Origin: Echinostoma caproni
Taxonomy: Eukaryota; Platyhelminthes; Trematoda; Plagiorchiida; Echinostomatidae
DNA: 64,000 nucleotides
Direction: 5' to 3'
Assembly: GCA_900618425.1 (NCBI GenBank)
Contig: UZAN01039852.1
Coordinates: 1 to 64,000, forward strand
The translations under genes and the position numbers were made by a program. This document shows, piece by piece, positions 10,498 through 23,400 of the stretch. Below the pieces are notes generated by a model. That model was not told where the DNA came from, did no database searches, and saw only the letters and a list, made by a program, of their open reading frames with translations. Each line of letters begins with the position of its first letter. The stretch's first letter is position 1.

Positions 10498-13400
10498 CTG
10501 TGGTATTCCTACCACATGGTACTCAGATAGTCATCATCAATATAAAAGTAAATCATATCTTCTAATTTGTTAAATAGAGATTTGCTCTAAACCATCTTTC
10601 GCGTATTGGTATCTTTGGGCGGAAACGGAGTTTGCTTAATATTAGTAGCCATGCACAGTGTTTGTCACTTCATATCCGCGATCGATTGGAGAAGCCAAAT
10701 TCAGCGTTAAGCGGTAACCTCGTGTTACACGATTGAACCAATTACCTCTTACACATACGGAGCGGAAGAGAAGGAATTGTATCTCGGTCTCGATCATGAC
10801 CAAACAGGTAAATGAATTAAGTGCTTCAGGTGGCAAGCAGTACCAAAAGGGATTTAGAACAATCAAAATCGTCAGTATATGGGGTTGATGACGCACACAC
10901 ACACGCACACACACACACACAAAACGAACAATCCACTTATTATTAAACCGATTAAACAAATACTCTGAAAGCAAGAATAGATCATACTTCATTCATGGTG
11001 TAACTAATCTAATCTTTAGGTGGTTTTTAGCCTACCTCTCCGCTGCCTTGCAGGTCAGGCTTTCACTAGCCGAAGGCTCCAGTTACGAGTTCCCCAAGAA
11101 AATTCACCTACCTTGGCCTGGGCAACCTGATGGTATTTACCCACAAACACATAAAGGAACTTTTTCTTTTGACTAAATGGACTAGGATAGAGCTGTTTAT
11201 TGATCCGGTCTGTCCTAGTCTTAACCAGCGTGGGTGATGCTCTTTGATCAAGGTAGATAGCTGTCGTACCGTTTGACCAACATAAGATGCGCTACACACG
11301 TATCTGAATGAGCATACAACCATTGATGAGGTCAGCATTGGCAGTTTATCCTTATTTTGAATGTGGATCACAGGAGCTATTTGAAACACGCACCGTAACT
11401 TAGCAGCGTTGAAGGCGTTGTCAAGTTCTCGGGTCAATCGTCAAAGTAAGATCTCACTCACGGCATCGGCTTTGAATGGCAAGATGAGGAATAAATCTTT
11501 CTTTATCACAGTTTGCATGGGAGTTTTCAGTATTTGTTCAATCAGATTCCTTTCGATTAAACGATCCTGGTATTCATTCTCACATAAGGTGTTTCTAATG
11601 AGCGTCAGCTCTTCATTCATCAACTCCGCAGGGCAGATTGCCCTCGCCCTAGTGACCAAATATTTGACAAAGTTACGTGTCTGCTGGGTGCTAACGAAAC
11701 TATTGAAATTGGTGTACTGGTCAGTCCAGGTCGGTTTTCGGTACACCTTTCGTACCATCCGACTATATTCCATTCTGCTAAGAGATACATCCAAAAACGA
11801 CAATTGATTGTTCGTTTCGCGTTCGATTGTGAAACATGCTGCTTTGTGCGCCTTATTAAATTCCAATAGCATGGGTGTTAGGTCACAGCTAGTATCAGCC
11901 ACGNNNNNNNNNNNNNNNNNNNNNNNNNNNNNNNNNNNNNNNNNNNNNNNNNNNNNNNNNNNNNNNNNNNNNNNNNNNNNNNNNNNNNNNNNNNNNNNNN
12001 NNNNNNNNNNNNNNNNNNNNNNNNNNNNNNNNNNNNNNNNNNNNNNNNNNNNNNNNNNNNNNNNNNNNNNNNNNNNNNNNNNNNNNNNNNNNNNNNNNNN
12101 NNNNNNNNNNNNNNNNNNNNNNNNNNNNNNNNNNNNNNNNNNNNNNNNNNNNNNNNNNNNNNNNNNNNNNNNNNNNNNNNNNNNNNNNNNNNNNNNNNNN
12201 NNNNNNNNNNNNNNNNNNNNNNNNNNNNNNNNNNNNNNNNNNNNNNNNNNNNNNNNNNNNNNNNNNNNNNNNNNNNNNNNNNNNNNNNNNNNNNNNNNNN
12301 NNNNNNNNNNNNNNNNNNNNNNNNNNNNNNNNNNNNNNNNNNNNNNNNNNNNNNNNNNNNNNNNNNNNNNNNNNNNNNNNNNNNNNNNNNNNNNNNNNNN
12401 NNNNNNNNNNNNNNNNNNNNNNNNNNNATATGGGTAGCAATAATCAAAACTATCGATTAACGACTTTAGCTTAGTTCTTTCCAAGTTTGCGAGGAAGGCA
12501 TCATCGAATAGTGGACCCAGTGGTGATCCCATGGTCACACAGTCTCGTTGTCTGTTCAGGTTTCATTGAATTGCAAATTAACATTGAGTGAAGAACGAAG
12601 CAGGAGTTCGCATAAACCGTGCGTTGTAATGTAATTCAATAAGAAATCGATTTTTCTACTAGTGGTACGTTTGTAAACAAAGACCCAAAGTCTAGGTAAA
12701 ACATTGTTTTGTTCTTCAGATTATCATCCTTTATCCAATGTATGAAATCAAACCTATATCTCAGACTGTGTATTACCATTTGTTATTTGATTGACTTCAG
12801 TAGTTCGGATAGCCAGTGTATAACACTGTGGCAAGGCGAGTTTGCCATCGATAACATGGGACGAATCGGAGTTCCCAGTTTGTGAATTTTGGGAAGTTCT
12901 CACAGCCTGGGAAGTGTAGATCTCGNTCACAATAAAGCCAGCATATCTTAGTTCTTTCAGAGTGGCGGTTATTTGGCGCTCGAATTGTTGCGTTAAGTCC
13001 TTCTCGTTAGGATTACAGTTAAATTTTGATTCGTCATTTAGAATCGCACTGAGCTTTTCAATTTAATCGCATTTGTTCATCACCATTATTCTGCTTCCTT
13101 TGTCTGGCCCGCTCAGTATGACCTCCTGGTTATTCAGTAGTTCTTTCACAGCATCTAAGTGCTCTTTTCTGACTGGTCTTGGTTTAATTTTTCGGTAGTA
13201 ATGACAGGTGTTTACTAGGGTTGACCTACGTTCCTCTAGTTCCTCTAGAGCATCACCCACGCTGGTTAAGACCAGGACAGACCGGATTAATAAACAGCTT
13301 CATCCCATTTATTCGACACCGGATATCAAGTAAATCTGGATGTTGCCTTCAAAGTTGTTTATCGTGTCTCCCACACCAAGTGCAAGGGTGTTGGACAGCG

Positions 13401-16400
13401 CACTCTAGCAATAGCCGAAGCGATCGGGATACGAAAGTTGACCCCTGACCTATGGGCCCAAAAGCTTTTAGTTTAGTCACTCCAACTTCCATGGCTCGTG
13501 ATCGATCAAGCCCGAGTGTGTCCGCCGTCCAATCAAATGACAAATGCCAGTTGACTATGACAAACTCTTACCCATGATTGGTGATGTGTCTAACTGTATG
13601 ATCTATTTTCTAACATTACCTATGCATTTTGTAAACGGCTTGAGAATAAATTACTAAAAAACAATTGTTATAAATACAATTACTTACTAAGACGTGGACC
13701 AATCATCAATCAGTAAGCCCGACCCAGAACAGGCCAAATTTTCTACCTCCGATGAATTCCCAAGGACTCTATTTTGATTCACTGATCACTTTACTTACCC
13801 TTTGGTAAAAGAATATTACCCAATGCCATTATTATGGGAGAATGAACTGTCCAATAATAGAACTGCCTGCCTTGTAACAGGGAAAAGGGGTAAGTTAGGA
13901 TAGGGTTGTGGAATTTGAACACGCCCTACAAAGTGATGTAATGGTGATTAATGCCAATTCTCCTTAGTCTGAATTGATCAGCTTCTAAAATCTAAATATT
14001 TAACGTGGTTTGATCATTGATTTGGTTCTGCTGAAGCCGCATTTTGGGAGATATTAAGTTGTTCTCAAACCCAAATTGTCATATGCATGAAGCTGATCGC
14101 AATTTAAAAAAATCTTCATATCTGTATGAAACCGATTGCCCATCAGGTTTCTCTTTGTTCTTTTGCATTTGTATTCAGCAGACTTTTGCGCACTTTAAGG
14201 CCGGTATTTCAGTCAACTGTGATAATTTCACTGACCAAATAAAGGAACTGAACATAGCAGCGAATGTGAAATGGTTGACTAGAGAAACAAATACGTGAAG
14301 GAAGCAATTGGAGTTCGGAATTAGTATTGGTGCTAGAACGACATTGTGATATTCCGGCATGCAGTAGCGTGAAGGATCGTTTTTGGATGGTTAAAACCAA
14401 TGTCATAATTCTTTCTCTAGTTCATTAAGGGGAATATTTGGGGTTTGACTTATTCTCAAAATATCACGAAGTAAAGTCGTGAATGTCTCCTGACGCAGAT
14501 CAGACCAGGTAACAGGGTGCGGGGGGGGGGGNGGGGGGGGGATATGAGAATAAAGGAATAACGCTCCGTCGGATCAAACGGGGAAACGTAAGACTGTCAT
14601 ATAGGTGTGTCTAAGTATGCAATGCTGAAAGAACAGAAGGGCGCAAATTAATTAAACGAGTTTCTGTGTGAGAGGACCAGCAAAGGTTATGGTCTAAAAA
14701 GCCCCGCTCCCTAGATATTTAACTGGATTTTATCTGAGAATCACAGTGGCACAAAATGTGATGAGGCTACGATGGGAATTCAAAGCATGAAACCTTTAAA
14801 ATATTCCGAAACGTTGAGATGTTTATTGTGGGTTTCTGAAAAGTTTGTAATCTGGAAAAATTGAAATATTGAATCTTGGGATAGAACTGAATTTAAAGAG
14901 ACTTTCTCGAGGCTTGGCACTCTTTCATCAACTCAAGGTGGTGGTGGCCGATTGGGAAAGGTGACCCGACCGTCGCCCCGAGGGATGTGTGTTCGAATCC
15001 CACTACAACCGCCTGAATTATCTCTTTCTGTGGGTTACAATAGCACTTTGATTCGCCACTCTTCCCTGCTTGAAAATGGTATCTTTATATAACAAATAAA
15101 AGGAAGTAAAATGAAAAGATAAAAGAATAAACAGACATAAAAATGGATCACTTGCACGCGTCAATGTAACTCACGGTTCAAATGACGTAACAAAATCCCA
15201 CGTCATGACCCGAAAACAGACTGAAAATTGCAACCCAGACAGAACATCCCTTCTCACCCCACTCCCGTAACAGTTCAATCAGGTCGTACACAATGAGAAC
15301 AAAGGTCAAAATAAACGGTGGAGCGAACGGGTACAAGCAGGTGCAGGCTGCCATTTCACAAACAATGAAGGGATCACCTCGGCTGGCGATGAAAAGTTTG
15401 CAAACAATTGGCTAAACTTAGCGAATAGGCGAAATTGAATTCCAATGGTTTGACAAAAAGCGAGGTCTTCCGAATGAAGAAAGATACACACAATAGAAGC
15501 AACAGGATGACCACAAATGTAAGTAAAAGAAAGAAACTGTTATATAACGGTATCTTGAAATACATCTGATTTGTTTACCACCGGAGGGGAAGGGAAGAGT
15601 TGTTTTCGATGTACTTTCTGCGTTGTTCCCTCGACGAAAGCGAATTTACTATCTATGCAAGAAAATCTACCTGGGAAACCGAAAGATTTCATGCTATAAA
15701 ACATGTTCAGTCAAGAACGAGAATCAAGAGTGGGATAATAGACAAGGAAGAGTTTTTGGGCAGACTTTGCACACGAATTCGGGGATTTCATTGTAGAATG
15801 AGCCATCAGGATGCTTCTATTGCATTTCCAAGTAAACTGGAACGAGCTTTCAGGGAAATTGGTACACAACTTTATTCCTTCGGGAATAGCAAGCTCTGTG
15901 ATCCTAGAGCAAGATTGAATGAGTGCTCAGGAACGAAAAAGTCAAATAGAATCGGTTTTGGCGATGATACTAACGGTGAGCGCTTTCCAGCTATCAAGAT
16001 TGTATACGATCTTAAAGATACTGTGCTTTAGAACTATTCTGCTTCGTGTCGTTTTCTTTCTGAATTCGAAACCAGAAGGGTTTAATTTATTCAGAAATGA
16101 CTTGATTAATCATACTGCGGATCTCGTTTACAGATGAACCTCGACGATTCTCTGGTAACCGGATAATCTTCATATTTGCAACTCCAATTGAGTCTGTTTC
16201 TGTTCATTTTTTTCACAGCAACCCAAATACGTGGTGCTTATCGCGTTGTTCCCTATGTGGAAACTGAATATGTGGAGAAAGTGAGCGACTTATCCTTTTC
16301 CTTTGGCGACTCGCCTTCCCCCCTCCCCTTCCGAACATAATGCGATAGCATATTCCGCTTCTGTCTCGTAGTTGACTTTTGCCAACCACTAAGTCGACCG

Positions 16401-17400
16401 GATGTTTACACAGTCCAGTTTATCAGGCAAGATTTGTTAAGTACGGCAATAGTGTGGGCGTTAAAAGCATTTTTTTTTCACCCTGATGAAGCCCGTCAAT
16501 CAGTAAATTAGAATAGTTATTATGCTTGAGAGGTTTGAAAAAGTGTTTATCTGTCATTAGAGGCAATAAAATAAAATAAATAAAATAAAATAATAAACAA
16601 TAAAATGGGGTGGGTCAACAAACCAAGGTGAAATATAATCATTCGTTTTCATAAAAAATGAAGGAAAACGGTGAACACCACAACTAGAAGTGCACTTACC
16701 ATCCTGAGTTAAATTCACAATGGACAAAGGCATTTTATTCCACACGAATTACAAAACACAAACGTTTGGAGTAATTTTTCATGCTCCGGTTCACAACTAC
16801 TTGCGAGTAGTATTGTGGGATAACAATTATTATCGATTTTGATGGACTATTCGTAACGGTTATCTTCCTTGTATACCACTTAAACATATGGATGAATCGA
16901 AAATTCTCTCTTGAACCACTTCATTTCATCTGTAATTTGTTTTGGTGTTTGTAGATGGACGTTATTCTGTAAAGAGGAAGTGCATTGCATGTATAAGGAC
17001 CATACCCAGAGTAAATGGTTCGTCGGTCAATTTTAATCTCTCTGTCGTAACATTCACAATTACAGACCTTCCCTTTTACATCGTGATATGTCTGACGATT
17101 CCTACCGACTATTCTTTCACGACTGTCCTTCTTGATTGACAAAAAATTGATTGGCAGCTTGAAACGATTAGTGAACTTAAAGGTCTTTGGTAAAAATGTA
17201 AATATTTAGGAATCAATCACTATCCTCTGACGAACTTCACGTATAGTTCCTCTCACCATCACTTCCCGTAGTATTTTAACGAGTTGCTAATGCAACCTCA
17301 AGTGATTGCAGTTGATAACGTGCTAACCTTACGATCTATGTTAGAACCCCGGTACAGTCTAGAGATACGTAGAATGAATAATTACCGGTTGAGGTCTGTA

Positions 17401-17437
<37 letters not shown>

Positions 17438-20400
17438 GAAATCACACCAACCAAGTCGCTCGTACATGTTTCGAGTTTCAGCAGAAAGGTAAAAGAAAAT
17501 AGCTTTCATGCACACATAGTCCTACAGTGTTTGTAACAGCTAAAGAATCAAACAAACATTACCTGAAAGCACAACCAGGTTTTCCGGAGTGTTTTTCCGG
17601 TCATCACCCATGGACATTTCAGACTAATTTGTCTGATCATTCTGATATCTTCACATCCCAAAATCGGCACATATGTCCAGTTTGTTAGCAAGCGTGAAAT
17701 CACAAAAAAAACGATTAACATGAGGAATAATCACAAGGTGAATACTTGAATCGTCCCCGGGAATGTGACAGGTGTAAAATGTGTTGCCCAAGTAATGTGA
17801 CAAATACTAAATGTCAGTTTTATTTTGTGTTGAACATCTGCCTCTTTCCAAGGTGAAACGTCCCAATAGTTTGCTCATGGAATCGCTGAATGTCAGCTCA
17901 ACAATACCTGCTGGATCACAATTGAATCCGAAGAAAAATTCGACCATTACGACCGCGAAGCAAGAACGAAAGGTGAGTACATCCCGGGTGTATGTTCCCA
18001 TAACCTAGGTAAAATTTAAGGAGGGCAAGCATCTTTTATTACTCAGACGGAGTAAACCCAAAGTAGACCAAAAGACCGACTGTTCATTCGTGGAAACCGG
18101 CAATATACGCCCCCGGGACTTGCAGTGGAGGATCACAAAAGGACCCGTTAGTTTATACGTGATATTGAGCTAGACAGTAACGAAGGTCCCCATCACCAAA
18201 GTTGAGTGAAGGGTAGTTGGGTTAGAAACTTATAGCCAGCAATCGAGAGTGCTTATCGGGAACCATTTATTACTGTGATGAATCCCTCAAGATCTTTTTT
18301 TACTTTTGCTAAATGTGCTAACATTTACGGACAAATGTCAAGTGTTATCAGATATCAGACAGGAAATTTAGAAAATGTGGTATATACCTGGGCCTGAAAA
18401 TTGAAACAAAAAGAACGGAACACAAATTTGAATCTGAAAAGTTGTTTTCAAAGCTTCGTAATCCTGCGTGTATAAATCATACAAGGGTTTGTTATCAGTG
18501 ATGTAGGTTTTATAACACCTACTCTCCAAACCCTCTCGAGCAGTACGGTTGTACAAAATACAAAATACAAGGGATAGACAATCAGCTTTTCGAAACTGAA
18601 CTGACTGCACAAAAGTGAATGGGCCGAACTCGCGATGTGCCTCAGCCTGAAAGTGATCACTAACATCACCAATGGCATCATCAGCACTCCAAGCATATCT
18701 GACTTTACCTAAGCAAGACAAAGACAAACGCTTGACTATGTATCATGCATAGCCCACCCATCGCAGCTTTGCCTTGTTCCGAACGACCAATTTAGTGAGC
18801 AGGAAAACGTAACCCTTATCACTGCTGGTCCATATATGATCTGTTCCAACAGGAGTACAAACCACTGTAAACAATTCTACGTGATCGGGTTCGAATGTTA
18901 CAGTGGGTTTACCCTACAATTTTACCCCAAAATTTGCTAAAATAATAAAACAACCAAGAAATTCGAAAATTAATTGAGCGAATAAACCAAGCTCCATTTC
19001 ACGGAAATTCAATGTACTTCTATGTGCAAAACAATGAACAAGCATGCTTGGAAATCCAATACACGGAAGATGTCGAACTACATTTGTGCAATCCTTTATG
19101 CGTCTAACAAAAACGATGTGCCGTTTCCCACATCAAATATAATATTCAGCAACCCGGTAAACCTATCCCTGAAGAACACGAGGCAGTTGATGGGGATACG
19201 GACCCGGTTGGACCACAACAGCCGAGCAGTGTGACCACTGAGCAGAACAGTTCACGACTGAACTCTGAGGGACAGTACGTGGAGGCCCAATCTTTCATTG
19301 TAATCGAATTTCGTCTTGCTCGTCCACTTGTACCAAAGAGGACAGCAGAGGAAGTGGAGGAGAAAATTCAGAACTATTTGAATCAACGCAAACCCGTCCC
19401 AAGTCGTATGCTGAGCGCCCAAAAAGTAAGTTTTATTTTTCCTTGTCTAATTCCGAACCCGTACCAGCGGCGAAATCCGTTCCTTAGACGACTTCGTTCA
19501 TGTCTCTATTTGAATTTAATGTAGTGCTTCACAATTGACATCTGTGGGAGATAAACTCCTACTGAAATAGAATACAAACCCCTGCGACCTAAGCCGCGGG
19601 TTAATTGTCTCGACACTATGGGAATGTTTAAGTTTCCACTTACACAAATGATAGAGCAGTGTTCTCCTCATACATAGTACCAATTTGATGAAAGATTGAA
19701 CCCATCGAAATGTCTTGAATATAATTTTAAAGTGATCCTGTGGCACCATGCTTGTCTACAAGCCGGTATTATATATATTTATCTATGTTTGTAATTCGCT
19801 ATCCTGTGCCTTTTTATTAATTATCGGAAGGTTATCTTAGATACTACTGTAAAATGGTCATCTCACGTTTAACAGCGTGTTGAAAAATCTGTGACGTCTT
19901 GTTCTTCCAACTAACCAGGTGTTACCCAACTCCACAGACAGTTATCTATAGTTCGTCTTTCAATACATTTTTTCCGGGAATTTTTGATTTTTATCCTGCA
20001 ATATTTTCAGCCTCCTCTCCTCGAACAGAAACTTCAAACTCTACTTAATGCTTATGGAACTGTTAGTCATTTGCTAACCCTCGCCATAGACGTCCGGCTT
20101 ACGGGAGTTGATAATGAATAGTTACCATTGGCTCACAAGGCACGACAGCACATCCGTTCTAAACACTGACTTATCATATTATCGTTCTCCTTCATCCACA
20201 CACTCTGAATTTGGCGCATTTTCATTGGAATAAACTTTCACAAAACTCCCGAATCACCCTCCACTTGGGTCTAGTTCCAACCAGGAGTGGCCGAATGAAT
20301 TAGTCACAAAATTTAAATATCGGTATTGATCGCAACGCATCACTTGCTTTTGATGTGGCCCTGTAGTTAGTAGACCAGAAAAATCTGGGCGGTGTTCATG

Positions 20401-23400
20401 CGTAGGTTCAATTCAGTCTTGGGAGGCTACTTATCAAGGATCAGATTGGCGTTTTATACCACACAAGTTGCTTTTACTGCTGACAGTAACCAACTATTGT
20501 TGTTTATTGTTTTCTATCATTTTTACAGCATGTCCGGTCTAAAAGCGGTAAGACAATCTGAAGAAGGGAACATGCAAATAAAAATGCAAGATAGCCGCAT
20601 TTTCAACGAGTAAAACTTCCCGTGGAAAGAGGACAATCATTTTAGGATTGCTTATAGAAAAGCCGACACCTTAAATTGAGAAACTATCACTCTGAATTGA
20701 GAAACTGTCTTTTTGAATTGAGAATGTACCACTGTGGTTGAATCCGCACTCCATTCAGCGCACCTCATTGGTTTATTGATTGCAGATTTTTCTACCCCGA
20801 GATTGATAACTTGTCTTCCCACGCTCTTTCTGTGTCGAAATGAGGCAAACTTTAGTCTTACATTTTTTCGAGCTCGGTGACGGATATCGATCCAGTGGAT
20901 CAATGAAGCCGTGTGATTTGCGCCAGACATCCGAATCTATAAGCACGAAGGATGATGAATTGTTTCGTGCGCGCTACAACTAAAGCACAACTGATCGTAG
21001 TGGTTCGGACATTGACGATAGTTTAATTACCAAAGGTCACCACAATGTCTAAGACCAGGGACGAGTTTTGTGCTTACGGTTTACTCCGAGCGATGCATTT
21101 ACGTGGGACATGCGCTATCAACGTAGTTGCTGGGTCGATAGCCCAATCGCCGAAGCATACAACGATCACTACCACCCCAGCTACAAGTAACAGGTGAATC
21201 GGGGCACAAAGTGAATTGTACAGCGAAGGGATGGAGGGAGTAGAATCACTGAACCATGCATGCCTTACTGCACTGGTTTGCTAATTTAGCATTCATCGAT
21301 GTGCTTGCAACGACGATCGCTTTGGTCTGAACAGTAAACAGCAAAGTGGTAGAGCGTAATATAAAACAAATATCGTTCTCCCACTCCCACTTATTGTCTT
21401 TCATCATGCTACGTGTCCGGCACAAGTGTGCTGAAAACCTAGTGCACCAGCGAATCTGTCTGACTTGCGAAGGGGGAGATTTTGGCACGTGGTTGCAAAA
21501 CACAATACTGTGAGTTATGAGACCGCTTAGAATGAATATTGAGAGGCAAAGCTACTGAGGATACCACCAGACTCGCAAACGCTCAATTCTACTGAGCATA
21601 TGTGGAGCTTGAGAGCAAAGTCAAGAGGGATCTGAACGATAATTATCCCGGTATCTTTCAAGGAGATTCTGAAAGTGTAGCCAGTCAACAGAAGTGGTGA
21701 ATGCAGTTCTCGTAACAGTCAGTTGCGAAAGCAACCGTAGGCACAAAACTCGTCCCTGGTCTTAGACATTGTGGTGACCTTTGGTAATTAAACTATCGTC
21801 AATGTCCGAACCACTACGATCAGTTGTGCTTTAGTTGTAGCGCGCACGAAACAATTCATCATCCTTCGTGCTTATAGATTCGGATGTCTGGCGCAAATCA
21901 CTCGGCTTCATTGATCCACTGGATCGATATCCGTCACCGAGCTCGAAAAAATGTAAGACTAAGGTTTGCCTCATTTCGACACAGAAAGAGCGTGGGAAGA
22001 CAAGTTATCAATCTCGGGGTAGAAAAATCTGCAATCAATAAACCAATGAGGTGCGCTGAATGGAGTGCGGATTCAACCACAGTGGTACATTCTCAATTCA
22101 AAAAGACAGTTTCTCAATTCAGAGTGACGCAAGTCAAATTGATTGTTTCTGAAATCAATCCTAAAATGATATTGAGAGTTTGTCTCATAATTCTACAACA
22201 TGTGTAACGAAACTGTCGTGATATTGGAAGGTGGCTCTCTATCTATACGCGTGCGTGTATCCGATTCTATTGAGCGTCCAATCACCTTTTCATGATGCGC
22301 ATTGAATAAAGTCCTTCTGGGATGTTCCACCGGTGAGCCAGTCTGACCTAGTTTTAGACCGGCGTTTCGCACGAACGTCCATTAACTAGTTCATCCGGTT
22401 CTGATTATCGCGCTGTCTTGTGTGTTCTGATTTCCCGTGTTGGGTTACGGAGCCCAAACAACGCAGTGAATTCACATTTCAATCGGAATTCGGTCTTAAA
22501 AGAGGGTCAACACATAAACTGGTACACAAAATATGGTTTCGGACGAACAAAAGTATTAAAATAACGGCCGAGAAAACAAAAGCGCACTATAGTCTGTTCA
22601 TCACAAAGACTGTTGGTTAATGCTTATATGTGCTTATTCACTGAATGAAATTGGGATGCGACTGTAATTATTTCCAACTAATGAAACAAAACACGGACAA
22701 ATTTTTAAAATTGTTTTTCCTCCATTTTTTCTTTGGGAAAATGTTATCCCATACTGGTCTGTTCGTTTCACACGCCAGTGCTTGTCAAATAATGACCGCA
22801 GAAAGCTTGGATTTGGAAAACAGAGCAAAACCACACCTACTTTTCTTGGAACGATGAAGGGGGCGGGACCGGAAAAGGTATCTATTGATCTAAAGGGATG
22901 TGCGTTTGGAACACAGAATGCTCTGAGCAGCGCAGTGTTCAATGTTCCCAGTTAGAACCGTTTCCCAATGCTGCTCCCGCGTCCAAAGCAAACCACGAAA
23001 ATGTTGCTGTCTGCGTGAGAGTTCTGCGCGAACGTGATACTCACCTCTCTTGCATTCCGTATCGTGTACTGGCAATAAGAACCATATGGTTTCCACGTCT
23101 GTTTAACACATTTGTCCTCTTATTTAATGCTGGCTAAGTGATCAACATCTTTATCCGGTAGTCGTGTATTCGAATCCCCTGATCATTGCCTACCCGATCC
23201 ATTTTCTGATAGTCTTTCAGTAAGAATAACTCAACTCCTGAAAATTGTCTGATTGTTTATTCCATCAAGAAGATTTACTTCCAGAGTTCATACAATATGG
23301 TAGCGATTAAAAGAATATAATCAATATTCACATGAATGAAAATGGAAAGATGAGTAGAGTTAAGAACATTGCTGAGATTCGCCAGAAGTTGATGTCCACC

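Larger units (their letters stand above)
11100..13260 (-). mobile_element. Penelope-like element (RT + GIY-YIG), degenerate
   Basis: Read on the - strand from 13260 downwards: [20 protein letters not shown] (N-terminal block), [28 protein letters not shown] near 12890, SLFTNVPL near 12690, then [18 protein letters not shown] at the N-gap edge (RT motif), a thumb segment [20 protein letters not shown] with [10 protein letters not shown] near 11720, and finally [18 protein letters not shown] (11230-11290), the GIY-YIG endonuclease. This order is diagnostic of endonuclease-bearing Penelope-like elements. The reading frame is broken by frameshifts and stops. The catalytic palm cannot be judged because 11904-12427 is unsequenced. 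It lies in CFAP70 intron 8, antisense to the gene. Confidence 0.9.

Noticed and set aside
11808..12447. Long ORFs on both strands across 11.8-12.4 kb
   Set aside because: They consist almost entirely of N-gap codons; only the Penelope RT frame has real homology on both sides.
18368..18727. 119-residue - strand ORF in CFAP70 intron 10
   Set aside because: No domain, no supported splice structure and overlapping alternative frames; probably chance.
20652..20930. 92-residue ORF, nearly repeated at 21884-22207
   Set aside because: The two are the arms of one inverted-repeat element; their similarity reflects DNA copying, not a conserved protein.
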